DNA of 64,000 nt from Lycocorax pyrrhopterus obiensis (Eukaryota > Chordata > Aves > Passeriformes > Paradisaeidae), in the NCBI GenBank assembly GCA_014706295.1, contig JACSVZ010000004.1:88605047-88669046 (forward strand). The letters run 5' to 3'. This document shows positions 1 through 12,917 of this stretch, piece after piece. The notes beneath the pieces were generated by a model. That model made no database searches and was not told where the DNA came from. It saw only the letters and a list, made by a program, of their open reading frames with translations. The first letter of the stretch is position 1. Each line of letters begins with the position of its first letter. The translations under genes were made by a program, and so were the position numbers.

Positions 1-239
1 ACTGCTCCTAAGTATTTATGAACAGATTAGGATAGAAATTTTGTGCACTTGTTGCCTACAAAGCGCCTGCAAGATTTTTTATTTCAGTAATTCACTGTCC
101 ATTTTAATGGGGTGTGACTGGCTATCTTTTCTTCACTGGATAGAGATTTCTTCTTAACAGAGACAGTGAATAGCAAGTAATGCACTTCTGATAGGGGTCT
201 GTAGCACTGCCTTAATTAACAAGATTTAAAGAATTAGTT

Positions 240-680
240 ACCAGTATAATTTGAGAAGAGAAAAAATTAAGATGCCATGAAAAGCAGAAATTTTTATTCA
301 CAAACTTTATTTATTCCCAAAACTTTTCTTCACCTACTTCTGAAAATCCCTTTTTTTGTATTTTATTACATCTGTTCGTTGGAAGCTTCCCATTTTATTG
401 CTCAGATCTTGTATTTTTCTCATCTTTATGGGCTTGCACATATTTGCTGTTATTGCTTTATGTACTTGTAATGTTTATGGACTCACATTATGTACAGTCT
501 CAATTCATCATTATAATTTGCTGTTTTAAGCATGATGTATTATTGTAAAAGTGGAAGATAAAGTCTCCACAGAAAAGCTACCTTTTTACTGTAAATTGAT
601 CTTTTTTTGTTGCTTTTAATGTTCAAATAATGCATTTTTTATAATTCTGTATTTAATAAATGTCTGAAGGTAACATTTTA
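240..680 (+). other. Possible terminal 3' UTR with a poly(A) signal
   Basis: This AT-rich, T-rich stretch reads like the end of a vertebrate 3' UTR. It has no long open frame, many TGTA-type motifs and T-runs, and a canonical AATAAA at 655-660. That hexamer is preceded by TTCTGTATTT and followed by a TGTCTGAAGG segment that could hold the cleavage site. If real, a + strand gene enters from the left of the window and ends near 675-685. The basis is composition and signal order only; AATAAA occurs often by chance in AT-rich DNA and I do not recognise the gene. Confidence 0.28.
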
Positions 681-1839
681 ATTTTACCTGCCACTGGCAT
701 TTTCTGGCAGCCAGGTAGTGAGACAGATGAAGAAAAACAAGTTTTGATTTTCAAAGAATGGTAGACAAGTAAAAATAACATCTAACTGCCAGTGATGTCT
801 CTTCAGATAGTAACGCACATCATCCCCTGGCTGTATTATTGTGCTTAAGACACTGCCTGAGTCCCCTCCAGAGGTTCAAGACAGTGGTTGTGCCTCTGGT
901 ATCACACAGAGCACATGTCAGATACATGTCACCTCTCTCCCTGTGCCGCCGCTGGCAGTGGCAGTGCCTTTCATACCCGGAGCTGGTTTACAGTCCTTTT
1001 TGAATCACGCCTGGCGAAACAACAAAGTTTGAACAGCAGGTGAGGGAATGGGGAGCACAATGAGAGCAGGTGCTGTCACACCAGCCAGCAAAGCCAGGTG
1101 TGCACCCACCTCACACCCAGCCTCCAGATGGCAAGTGCCCCCTTCCAGTGTCTCCAGCAGCACCTGCCATCCACGGCCCCTGACAGGAAGCCTGGAACTG
1201 CCAACGTGGCTTTTCTGTGGAGAATAGGAAATACAATTTGTCTTCCTTTGTTGAGGGAAAAAAACCAGAGTGGCTTAATTAATTTAATAAAACAAACAAA
1301 AAATTCATAATGAATACAATTGTCAGCGAACATGACCTTCACTATTTTTGAAGTCAGCCAACTGCACGGCACCATCCATGCAGTCGTAGAAGGAGCGGTG
1401 GTTTCATGCCTGCAGCACCGAGAGCTGGGATGCCTTCCCGAATCTCTCTGCTGGCTGCAGGCACTGAGTTTAAGCATGTTTCCTGTCATCACATCTGTAA
1501 ATGAAGACAGATGTATTATGCTGTCACTGCAGGGAGCATACGAGGGTGAGGTTGGGTGTCCTCTCCTGGGCAGAGAGCAGTGTGGCGCGGCCCGGGGACA
1601 TCTGGCCTGCCACAGCACCACTGTCCCACTGCTGCCTGCCCTGCTGGGCCCTGCCCTGGGGCTGCTGAGGCATCTGAGAGTGAGCATGGCCCAGGAGGGT
1701 TGTTGCAGAACAGCCTCATCCCAGGGGCTCGGCTGCTTTCAGGCATCATGTCCAACTGCACGTCCTCTCCAGGTCAGTGTTCCCTCTTGGGCCTGCCTTG
1801 CTCAGAGCTTTGTGTGTGAATTTGGCTTTCTCTTTATTT
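681..1839. other. GC-richer single-copy stretch, no recognisable gene
   Basis: This block is clearly richer in G+C than its surroundings. Open frames of 176 codons (+, 1320-1850) and 203 codons (-, 1076-1687) overlap on opposite strands. Neither translation shows a domain, signal peptide or familiar motif. Long antiparallel frames of this kind are expected when stop codons are rare. It could be an enhancer, part of a noncoding transcript or an old unrecognised repeat; nothing in the sequence decides. Confidence 0.4.
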
Positions 1840-1983
1840 GGCTAGACTAGCTCACTTGGTCAGAGCATGGTGCTAATAATGCCAGGGTCGCAGGTTTGAT
1901 CCCTGTGTGGGCCATTCACTTAAGAGTTGGACTCAAGGATCCTTGTGGGTCCCTTCCAACTCAGAATTTTCTGTGATTCTATT
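1840..1983 (+). mobile_element. tRNA-Ile-derived SINE with CR1-like tail (TguSINE1-like)
   Basis: The first about 75 bases are a diverged isoleucine tRNA. An A box is visible (TAGCTCACTTGG, 1848-1859), then an anticodon-loop region with AAT at 1875-1877, a B box (GGTTTGATCCC, 1893-1903) and a tRNA-like end at GGGCCA. After a short linker comes a CR1-like 3' segment: GAGTTGGACTCAAGGATCC at 1925-1943, GGTCCCTTCCAACTC, and a final TGTGATTCTATT. This tRNA head plus LINE tail is the usual SINE plan, with the tail recognised by CR1 reverse transcriptase for retroposition. TguSINE1 of passerine birds is known to have this architecture. The copy has lost the canonical C of the B box and has indels in the head, so it is probably old and inactive. 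Family naming is from memory of the architecture. Confidence 0.85.
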
Positions 1984-4900
1984 ACTTGAAAATGAGTCAG
2001 TGTTCATATGACAGCACCAACAGGATGGCTGCCCCATCTTTGCCGCCTCGACCATGTTTCTAAATGTGTGTGGTGAGGCACAGGTGTGCTTCACCCAGGG
2101 ATGGTGGAGCCCATCCTCACCACACGAAAAACCCCTCCCAGACATGTTTCACACTTAAGCCCAGCTCACCACTTACCTGGGAAGAGGAACCCCACAGCTC
2201 TTGCTACAGAGTGGATTCTGGAGGAGGCAGTCGCCTCCACCAAAAAACCAAGAGAGCTACTGCTGGTCAGGATGCCATTGGGGGTCTGCATCTGTTCAAA
2301 ATGCCAGCACAGACTGTCGAGTCCCAGTTGTCTGTGACGTCTTGGAGCCTGTCATTTAGCGGATTCTGTGTCCATTAAACACATGCCTTACAGATACCAG
2401 GTAGTGTAAGTATTTTACCCTGAGTGTCATGTAGTGCTAAGCCTTGCAAGTATTTATTACATCTACACTGTTACTTTTACCAGCTAAGCCTGTCATCTCA
2501 TCAAAGAATTTTCGACAAGACCTGTTTCCAGGATACTAAAGCAGTTATGCATCTAGGCACTTTTGAAAACATGCCACGTTTCTATCTGAGTCTTTGTGCA
2601 GCACATATCTATAAAATCTGGGTTTCAGTCTCCTATTATAGTGGAGATTCAGATCTATGAGGAGTATTTTTAGCTTTTTATTGCTGATCATGAAGTCTCT
2701 CAAGAACCTATTATACGAAAACCAAAATGAAACTATGTTTTAAATGCATCAGCATCCCCTAACCCTTACTATTAATTACAGATAACCAGCTAGCATTGTT
2801 AGGCATTTACTGAATTCTATTTATACAATATACAAGACAATGGAAGTAACTAATTAAAACAAAATGTGAAAAACCCTAAACTAAAACAAAAAATCCCAGC
2901 AAAACAAACCCAAACAAACCAACCCCAGCCTTATATCACATTTAGCGATTGATTTGGAGGTGCCTGGAAGTGTTTTCTGCGTTGGTTGACTCTGTACAAA
3001 TTAGAAGGAAGCATTAACTAAAATTTATATGTGAAACAAATAGCTGAGAATTGTACCTGAACTTTATGAAGTTCTTGATGTAGGTCAGACTGAAATAAAG
3101 CATCATCTTCAAGGTATTTGACCATATGAATAGCTTAAACTTCATATTTAATTATAGATTAGTAATCCTGTAAGTCACACGTAACTTCTTAACACTCCTG
3201 AAATATTTCTTGAATTCCCACTCAGTGATTGATATTATTGTGACTATGTTACAAATCAGTGTGTTTTCAGAATGTGTTTTTCAGTCTTGCTAGGCCAGAC
3301 AAAAAAAAAGCTGGCATTTAAGTTCAGAACTGCTAACTCGAGACCCAGTGTTCAGCCAGCACCTGATGTTTGTGGCTTCTAAGACCCACAGGCTCCTGAC
3401 CTTTTATAGTCTTTCAGGAGCCACAGCACAGCTGCAGCAGTGTCAGGTGGGTTCAACAGTGTGGTAGGAAGGCCATTAAGAGACCCAGAAAATATGTGGG
3501 TGGGTTCCATTTAAGAACATGAGACATTTGCTGCACAGTTACATGCCAGTGCTATACAGCAATAGAACTTTTAACTATACTTGTTTCTATTCTGAAATGA
3601 AGCACTCCTAGTCTGTAGACTTCTGTGTAATATCTTTGTGTAAACAGAACTGGAAAGTGTAAGAGGCATTTTCCTCCACAGTCTGAGGTGGTTTGAACTC
3701 CGATTTCTCAGCTTCTGGGGACATTTCTGTAGAGAAAAAAGAGGCAAGAAGGAGAGATACTGTATAGCCTGATGGCTGGGACACCCACTGAATGCTGGCC
3801 CTCATCCTTCCTGCCATCATCCTTTATGAAGCTTATATTAAAGAGATACTGCATAAAATGCAGGAATGGACCTTGAAACAGGATTGAGACCAACAGCAAC
3901 TTCACTTCCCCTCTGGCTGTGGATGAAAAGTGATGAGTGAGCACTGTAAAATAAAGGATCTCTTTGCCTCATCTGGCAGGCCTGCACGTGAATTTCCTAT
4001 CAGGGAATAAATTACCTAAACGTTAAAACTGTTCTGTATGAACAGGAAAAATAAAGCAGTCTCCTGTGTATTTCATGCATGTATGCTCTTGGGTTTTTGT
4101 TAAGCAAATAGAGCATTTTGTAATAGTATTTTCCTAAGAATCAGTTATCTCTCAGCCCCCAGGCCCTTAAAAAAGTTGTTACTTATAAAGACTATTAAAA
4201 ATTCTTTTCAATGGAAGAGGTTTCAATGACAAAAAAAATTTTTCAAGTTCCCTATTGTAGCACTAAATGTGCTTATTCTGTGTTTGGCTTTCCCCAAGCG
4301 CCCATCCCCTCTGTAACAGCTCACAGTCCTTGCAACCATATTTATACTTTTATTTATACATTTTACATCCAAATACCTCCTTGGGATTTTTGTCATGCAA
4401 GACTTCTAATATTTTCAACATAAATTTAGCATATCCTAGAGGTCTAGCTTCTTCTATTGAGATGCTGCACTGGCTCATTTGGAAGAATATGATTGATAAG
4501 AGGGGTTTGCAGATACTGTAAATCTGACTTTTCTTTGCTTCTTTCCATTTTCGTTGCCTAAAATACCCCTTGGAAAAGTCACATTTTTGCCAAATAAAGT
4601 CTCTTCATTTTTTTTTTCAGAGCTTCTAGGTGTGTTTAAACCATACAGTTACTGTGGATGAAAGCTGTGAGGTTTGCAGGCAATTAAATATAATGCCAGC
4701 AAGTACACCTACTTCTTAATCTCCTTTATACTTTTCAGACTTTGTAGATTCCCATAGGAAGAACAAATCTACTTTAATCAATAGATAGAAGAAGAAAAAA
4801 GTATTACAACCTGCTGCTATTCCACCAGTTTCATTTCCTTCCTTAGGAGACTTGAGTGTCCAGCCGTGTAGATCTTCATCTGTCAGTTAAGCCCATATCT

Positions 4901-7900
4901 AAGTGTTGCTAAACAGTTATGATACAGCTTTCATTTTAATTTTCACCTTTTTCTTCTTTTCATGTTTGTGCCCTGTAATAGTTCAAACAACCCTTTTGCC
5001 TGACAAGGCATTTGTAAACTTACATCTTTCTCCTCATGCACTGGGTTTGGAGTCTCTCCTTCCTTTAGTTTGCAGAAGGCAGCCTATCTTTCTCAGAAGC
5101 TTTTCCTAGAAATCACTTCTTCTAGCTTGCCTTATGTTGCTATTTTTGTTCTTCGGCAACCACTGCCTATGTCAGTGGTGACAATACTGTGGGAGAAAAG
5201 ACTAAATATCCATATAAGTTGCAGAAAGAAAGCATCTGATATGGCAGTGTTGGAACTTTGCAAGTGTAGTTTTTCTTTTTCACTTATTACTTCCTTTTCC
5301 ACAGTGTCCATCATCATTTGTTTATCATTAGTTGGCTAATTTAGAGTTTAATTGTGCTTGAACTGAGATTTTGGACAGAGGAGACCTGAGTGTTAACATG
5401 ATTCAGATAGAATCAATATATCCTGAGCTTCTGTGATGTATACTCTCAAAGCTTCCTTTTTTTTAGAAAACATACTGACCTGCCTGTGATTCTGCTCTAA
5501 TTCTACTTTAATTCTGCTGGAAGAAGTGGCAGCAGCCATTGCTTCAAACCATTAGTCTTCATTTGAAATAGTGGGGGATGCATATTGAGAGTTATAATCA
5601 CCTTTGTGGCACCAGGGAGGCAGAGTTGTAAAAAGTAAGTACTTTTGTAATGCTGATAGAGAGAGGAAAAAAAATTTCACTGTGTCGTCTGGTCAAGCTC
5701 TCTTAAGCCCACAAAATAAAATTACTTCTATTGGTCACATACATTTTGAATGGACCCTGAAATCACAGGTGTGGAACTGTTAATGTGGGCTGGTAGTTGT
5801 TGGAATAAGGGTGTTTTTGAACCTCTACCACATAATGTATATTGTTATCATTATTTAGGTACATGTATTCACTATGTGGATGCCAAGATGATGAACATTT
5901 TTAGCATATGCTACACAGCCTATGTAAGAAAGGTGCAAATTCTGTCTTTTTTCTTTTTTAACAGAATTATCTGCAAATGACATTAGAAATTTCACAACTT
6001 TTTCATCTCCTTGAAAATTATGGAAAGGCAATATTTATTTTGATGAAAATACATACATATAATGTCTTCTAAATAAAAGTATTTGGTGTGTACACTAAAT
6101 GCCATCTGATGGTGTTCTAATTTTGTTGAAATAAGTTTAAACTAAAAATTAAAAAAAACCCCCAACCTTACATATACCTAATTAACAGTGGAACAAATGG
6201 TTTTGCTACACATGCATGGATTACTGTTTAAAGGTTGGCCTTTTTGTACAACTGGAGGGCAATAGTTCCCATTAGCTTTAGAGAGCAGATCAACCCATTT
6301 TAAACATAATAAGCATCTCTTCCAGACAGAAATGCTTGCTTCTGGAATAAAAATGAGTATTAGGATATTAGTGTACTGGCAAGCTAAATATCTAAAAGAA
6401 AAATCCATCCAGCTCAATATAGCAAGCAAGATTTCTCTAAATTAGCAGTAAAGAAGAAATTTTCTGGTTTGGGTGGAATTGATATTGAAAAAGCTGACTG
6501 AATCCTATGGCTGGATGAACTGGTTTTGATTTACATTTAAGATTCTGCTGGATCTTCACATCACTTTTTGAGGACCAGAAAGATAACATACAGAATCTCT
6601 TTTTTTGTTAAGACATACTGTTTGGAAATAAATTAGAAAGGCCTGAAAGGAAAAATTCATCTGTATGCTGTGTGCAGTCATTAATCGTGAGAGAGGGAAG
6701 ATAAATGAACCAAAACAAAGATATATTTTTTGAGGATGTTAAATCAGTAGTGTGCAAAAGGGGCAATTAGTAGTATTTTTCTAAGAGCAATTTAGATTAA
6801 ATAGCTGCTGTATGCTATTTTTATTCCACGCCTGAGTTGTCTCTAAAGCAATTTTAAGAGAGCATATATTCTGGTAGCCTGTGTTTTTGAAACCAAGGTA
6901 GAAAAAGACTGTAGCCTGTTGCAGGCATAATGCTCTAAACATTCATGTGCTATTAATAGATTAAGTGGGCAGGAATTTCCTACCCACTGCAGTTTTTCTC
7001 TATTTTATTGTTTCCAGTGGCTGATAATTTGCATTTTATGACATTTCATAATATATGCTCCCAATTACAGGAAAATAGGATTTATTTTTCTTTTTAGACA
7101 GAATTAGTGTTGGTTTATGTGGTAAATATCCCAGCAAAATTTTCCCCTTGTCTCTGTGCTCTAGGTCTCTTGCCACATTCAGTACCATTCTGTTCAGCAT
7201 AATCTTCATTAGTTTTAAGTCCAGCTTTTCCTTTGCTACAGTGAAAACCCTGTGCTGAAACTGCCTGAGGTTTTTAAAGACAGTTCATGTGTTTGGTCTT
7301 CTGTGCACCTATTTGTAGCTTAAGCTAGTAGATTTGAATACCTGTGCCACCATACTCATAATATTGTACAACAGACATTGAGTTAACCGTTCTATTTTCT
7401 GCATGGACAAGAAAATGTAATGGTCTTCTATACTAATTTCACTTCCACTAGTCCCCCTTATTGCTTTATGATGTGGCAAGAGTGGTCAGTAGTGTGTTCA
7501 TTATACTGATGAACACCTACTGTTTACAAAGGCTAGAAACTTTGCATTTGATAGTCCTCTCGTGTACTTCTCCATTTTGATTCCATGAAAGGATTTAGCA
7601 AGTTATTGGTAAAATCCCAATTACCTGGTTTCCTTCTTCCTTTTGAGAAAGACATGACTGGCATGATGACCGCCCACCAACACCTTTCTCATGTTGAAAT
7701 ACTCTCCATGTTATAAATTTATAAAGCTACTGTACAGTCAGTACTGCTCAAATCTAGTCTGACAATCTCCTTATCAAAGTCAGTGATTGCATACGAAATG
7801 ACCAGTGTTTGAGCACAGTACAAGGCCAAGTTGTTCTCAGTATAATGTTAATATTTCCTTGACTGGGTCACATTAGGCTACATTCAAATTATTAGAACCT

Positions 7901-10900
7901 CTATGTTGCTAAATGTGTTGGAAAAGAAGTGACTTCAGGCTGGACCCTCAAAATCTATAGACACATGTGACTGTTAAAGTGGACACTGAAAGACTAAAAG
8001 TGCACCTGGAAATCTACCAAAGCTTGACTGCTTTTGGTCCTCCAAGCAAAGACCACAGACATCTACCTTTAAGAAGATGTTTAACACTGTGACTTGGCAA
8101 GCACCAAAGCACACTAGATGTGATTTTTACAGCTTACTTGTGGCAGCACACACTAGGTCAAGAATTTAGACAAGTTTAACCCTGAGAATTGTATTTGAGC
8201 TTCTAAGAGCCCTGTGCAGGTCTACAGATCTGCTATTTGCAGTGGATGTTCAGGTTGCTTTATGAGTTCTCTTATTGATTTCCTTTATGCCTTAAGGAAA
8301 CATTTTGATTCCTTATAAACAGTTTTAAGTAGTGAAGGAGGGAAGGCACAGGTTTGTTTTCTTTTCTAGATAAACTTCACGAAGCAAGTAATGGTGGAGG
8401 AATTAGACAGTGTTAGTGATAAATAATGTCTAACTTTGGTATCTGAGAGCTCTGCAGTAAAAGAAAACCTGCCCATATGCACTGGGGGTGGAGAGAGAAG
8501 GTTTTATAACAGATTTAAAATTAGAAAACAAAATGGCCTGATTAACAGCAGTAGGAAGAGTTCTGCAGAGGATGAGGGGAGAAATTAACGGATGACATTC
8601 AAAGGCAGCTGTGAAGTATGAGAAGCTGCAGTACGCGGAGGTAGTCAAATCTAGCTGTACAGAGAGTTCTGAATGATGCTGGAATAAATCAAAAAGTCTG
8701 GGTGGGGGGATCTTTCAAGTGGTGGATCATAGCTGAAAGGTGGACCACCTCTGCTTCCACAGATGGTAAGCCAGTAGATTCCATCCTGAACTAGAGCACT
8801 ATGTTAGTATTAGAAGCAACTGATATTTAGGGGATGTGTACAAAGATATTTCAAGCAAACTGACAATGGTTTTAGCATGTGCTGGTTTTTTTTTGGAAAC
8901 AGAGTGAGCCCCACCATTTTATGCTTCAGAAAGAAAATGCAATTGCTATTTCCATCTGAGACTATATCTTTCCATGAATTCCACTTACCTTGAAATAAGG
9001 GAAGGATAGAGAGCCTTCACAAATGTGCTTTCTAATGGTTAGAATTGGGATGCATGGTGCAGGGAATGTGGAGGGGCAGTGTTGCAGAGCTGCGTTACAG
9101 AAACTCCATGCCTTAGTTAGGATTCTGAATGAGGCTTTCCTGCAGGCAGCTTTCCAACAAAGGATCCACTATGGTGATAATGTGGACTTCACCCTTTCCT
9201 CTCGATGTCCCAGACCTACCCTTACTGCCAACAGCACAAGGAGGCAACACAGCGTGTTCATCTCCAAAGCAGGTTGAGAGAGGAAAGTGGCAGGTGGCTA
9301 CAAGGCAGCACTGAATGTACACAGACACACTGTAAAGGCCTCTTCATTTCTAAATACAGTATGGCTTTCAGTGGATAGACCCCCTACCAATAAATTTGTC
9401 TTTATAGCAGAACTGTAGGAAAAATAGTATTTTTTTTGTGGTAGATCACAGTCTGCCTTCTAGTGAACTATTCTGATGAATGAGGTTGAATGGAGTCTAC
9501 CTCTCTAAAGAGAAGTTCTCTCTACTAACGACAGGAGAAATCATGCAGGTTTTTTTCATAATAGGTGTGGCTAAGTAAAAAGAGAATGTAGATCACTAAT
9601 TAGAGAATATTGAATGAAATTCAATATGAAATTACATCTGCTCTTGTTTTCCCATATGCAACCATATCTAACACCTAAATACGGATGCATTCTAATAAAT
9701 TTTTCTTGGTCATGAGTATATTCTTCTTTGATAACCAGTATTATTACTTTTGGGTTCACAAATAAATAGAATTTCAATTCTTCTGGCTATGAAATTAAAA
9801 TTATATTCATCCACACCTCACCTTTTTTTCCTCACCTTAGGATTTCCCATTAGTTTCTTTCCTCTCTTTTCTCTCTAGTAAATCCAATTTCATATGTGAA
9901 TACTGATAAAACTTGATTAAGAATTCATAAGCTTTTTTGCCCCCAAGTTACCTGAAGACATTTAGTTGGTCTTGATTCATGAAGGCAGATGGACTTAAGT
10001 TCAGCCAAGATGAGTAAATAACTTATCTTAAGACTGCAAGAAAGTGTGGTGTATGTAGTTTTGCTTTTCTTGTGCTTTAACTCTGTTAAAACTAACTACA
10101 GGAAAGACACCGTGATTTTGTGGGAAATTAAAACAAAAAGTAAATACTTCCCTGTACACATTTTCATGGAAGGTGCTTTTAATTGTTCATTAATTCCATC
10201 GTTCATTCAAATGCATTTAGAAACTGCCTTTTCTCTGGTGCATTTACACCACTTTTGCACCTCTCTTTCATGATTTCACTACTATTTTCTAAAGAATAAA
10301 CAGAATACTACAGCTTACCACGGAGTGTCCCAATACCATCCAAATATTGTGACTATATCTTTTCATTTAGACCTTTTCATCAGATACCCTCTAAGTTCAA
10401 CTGATGATCAGAGATTCAGTTGTAGATACTAAGTCATTGTTCAGCCTATCTAATCTTCTGTTTTGATATATTATTTGATAATCAGAGCAGTTCTTATGTG
10501 GCTTAATACATTCAGTTGAGATAGGATACTTAGTACTTTAGCAATGTAAATGGTTTCATTATTTAAATGAAATCCTAGTTTAATGGCAGTAACATTTTCA
10601 TATTGAACATATGTATTAGTAATTTCCTTCATTTTTAGATGTTGAATGTTTCATACAAGGGCCATAATTACTTTGTATATTAATATTATTCCATACGTTT
10701 GGCAAAGATGCTTTTCATAATGAACAATTTAACTTTGGCTTGTCAACTGCCATCTCAGTTTTGTACTTTGGTGTTGTATTTTGTTCAAATACATTCTGTC
10801 TGCATTAATATGCTGCTATCAGCAGACTGTGGTTTTGATCCTTTTGTAGGTTATTTAAAGATTTATTTTATTACCAGTAACAGGAAAAAATTCAGAGTTA

Positions 10901-12180
10901 CTTTTTAGAACCAGGCTGCTAGAGACCCATTTTTAAAAATGTGACTTTTCCAGATAGCCTGTCATCCTTTTTATTTTTCAGAAGAATTATTTTTATTATT
11001 ACAGTTTCTTTTTAATTTTGGAGTTTTCCATGTTAAAAGGATACAGACGAATTTGCCTGCAAAATATGTTGTCATACTCCACATTCAATTCAAATTACTT
11101 TTTTGGCTAGTTTAACTAATTGTTATGAGGCCTTCTGGTTTTCAGGTTTTCTGAAGTTTCCCTGGTATGAGGTTCTTTGTTCCTGAGTTTTAGTGCTTGA
11201 ATCAATTAGATCTGAGGAAACGTTTCTCAAAAGACTGGAGATGGGATTGCAAGTGTAAAGCAGCACTGTAACTCACCAAGAGAGAATTGCAATGGTTGTC
11301 TTTCCCTGTCTAAATGTCAACACACTCTAAATAAAAGACATTTGCTTGGCTTAGTGTTGAATACTTTTTCACTAAACACTTAAAAGCATCTGAGGAAATA
11401 AACTGATATGGTCTATTATCTACATCTTCTTAGAACTCAGTAAAAACTTAAGGACTTGTATGTAACCTCATAATGCATTTGAGTATAAAGAGTACGTAGT
11501 GTGTACATATATAATTTGGTTAGCTGTTGTGATGAAGATGACAAGGCATTAGGAGAAAGCTTTATTACGCAGTATGTATCTTTGTAATTTGATAATGGTT
11601 TCTCCGCAGAATATTAATCACTATTGTAGACATCAGGATCCCAGTGCTCCAAGGTAGTAATGACCTCCACGCATTGATTCTCTAAATATCAATTTTTGTT
11701 CTTTACTGTAAATGCTGTTTTTAGATAATTACATTCAGCACAGCTGTAACTAACATGATCGTAAGGTAGTGATTGTGTCATTTCTTAGGAGGTAAATCCA
11801 TATCTCAGTCACGGATGATCTGGAATTTGTTTTATCCTGGAAGCGATCTTCCCTGTGTTTAGTGACTGCTGTGCTGTTACCCACCTGTAGTATTTAGGTA
11901 GTGAGTACTTAGTGTCTCCTCACTTGCCATCAGCTCAAGCTGAACTGAACTTACTATCTACTTTTTCCTTCCTAATTCTATTATTTTCTACTTTGTGTGA
12001 AACTGCATAGTAAATATACTTGAATACTACTGTATGAGCTACAGGACTGCCATGCAAAGATGGTGGAATAAGTCCATAACCAAACGTGACAGCAGCTTCG
12101 AGTACCAACAGAGAAATCTGCTGGGGAAACAGGCGCTTTGTGGTTGTAAGGGAGCTGGAGCAGAGTCCTTGGAATCTGGA
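1984..12180. other. Gene-free interval, no recognisable gene or repeat family
   Basis: About 10 kb of AT-rich sequence. Its open frames are short (90 codons or fewer apart from one of 104) and show no known domain. Minor items are an A/C-rich low-complexity patch at about 2866-2930, a 9-bp inverted repeat at 3391-3399/3414-3422, and homopolymer runs near 3300, 4608 and 8886. I see no CR1, SINE or LTR copy here. Conserved noncoding elements could be present but cannot be recognised without alignment. Confidence 0.5.
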
Positions 12181-12184
12181 TGCA

Positions 12185-12545
12185 TCTGGATCACCACGCA
12201 AAGTTCGAGGCGGTGTTGCAGCGGCGGCGGGTTCGGTGCGGGCCGGGGCCGTGCCCGGCTGCGCCGCTCCCCGCGCTCCTCCGGCGGGGCCGGGGCCGGG
12301 CTCCTGCCCGCCTTGGGCGGTAGATGGTGCTAGATGAGAAGTGAAGGTGCCGCTCGGGATGCCTCCCGTCAGACGCTGCCGCTCAAAGCCGGATTAAACA
12401 CTCGGCGGTTTCCGTGTTTGTTTCTTTACCTGTTGGGATCTTTGGGGTGGGAACACTGAAAATCGAGGTGGGTGAACTTGAGGGTGGTAACGGGTGAGAG
12501 ATAAAACGTCAGTCGTTTTCCAAATACCGTTTCTGTAGCGATAGA
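12185..12545. promoter_or_regulatory. CpG island, probable promoter / first-exon region
   Basis: This is the only dense CpG cluster in the window. The core at 12205-12330 is over 75% G+C by eye with many CG dinucleotides, and contains overlapping GC boxes (GGCGGGGCCGGGGCCGGG, 12283-12300). CpGs continue more thinly to about 12540. In a CpG-depleted bird genome this implies an unmethylated CpG-island promoter. There is no obvious TATA box. An AAGATGGTGG resembling a YY1 site lies upstream at about 12057. Possible 5' splice sites downstream on + include GAGGTGGGT (about 12465) and TGGTAAC (about 12486). An open frame across the island (12034-12333) is arginine/glycine-rich and looks like a composition artefact. 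Transcription direction is not determined; the product could be a gene with exons outside the window or a long noncoding RNA. Confidence 0.75.
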
Positions 12546-12722
12546 AGGGTGCAGCGAATCAGCAGTGCAGGGCCGACTTTCTCAGTGGGAGAGCAAAGAA
12601 GATGCAGGCATAGCACAAAACTGTGCTGCTTCAGAGCAGATCTATTTGAAAGAGCACTGTCAGCTTGTGTGTCGCTGATTGTGTGTCTGGGCATGACTGA
12701 AAGCTTTATGTTTTCAGATTAA

Positions 12723-12762
12723 TTTAAAGAATATATGACCTCTTTAAAGAATATAAGACCTC
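12723..12762 (+). repeat. 20-bp tandem duplication (2 copies)
   Basis: Two adjacent 20-base units, 12723-12742 and 12743-12762, differ at one position (TTTAAAGAATATATGACCTC against the same with A in place of the third T of the AT run). The near identity suggests a recent replication-slippage or repair duplication. Confidence 0.9.
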
Positions 12763-12917
12763 TCAGCTGGGTGAGGAGTAGTTACACAAAGTTTGCATTC
12801 TAATTAGCCAGCAGTAGGAAAATAACAAAATGTCTTTCTGTCTAAAATCTTACTGATTAAATTATATATTACAAACGTATGAAACAATGTACATTAATAG
12901 TATTCACTTTCTTTCAG

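Noticed and set aside
1076..1687. 203-codon minus-strand frame as a gene
   Set aside because: No recognisable domain, long frames on the opposite strand over the same bases, and composition-driven lack of stops. No splice or promoter support.
1840..1914. tRNA-Ile gene
   Set aside because: The tRNA-like head has a mutated B box and indels in the acceptor/D region, and runs directly into a CR1-like tail. It is the head of a SINE, not a functional tRNA gene.
3391..3422. GGCTCCTGA/TCAGGAGCC inverted repeat as a functional hairpin
   Set aside because: A single 9-bp stem with a 14-base loop is weak evidence in 64 kb and has no supporting context.
12034..12337. Arg/Gly-rich protein across the CpG island
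   Set aside because: Two different frames are open over the same GC-rich bases and neither resembles a known protein. This is the expected effect of high G+C.
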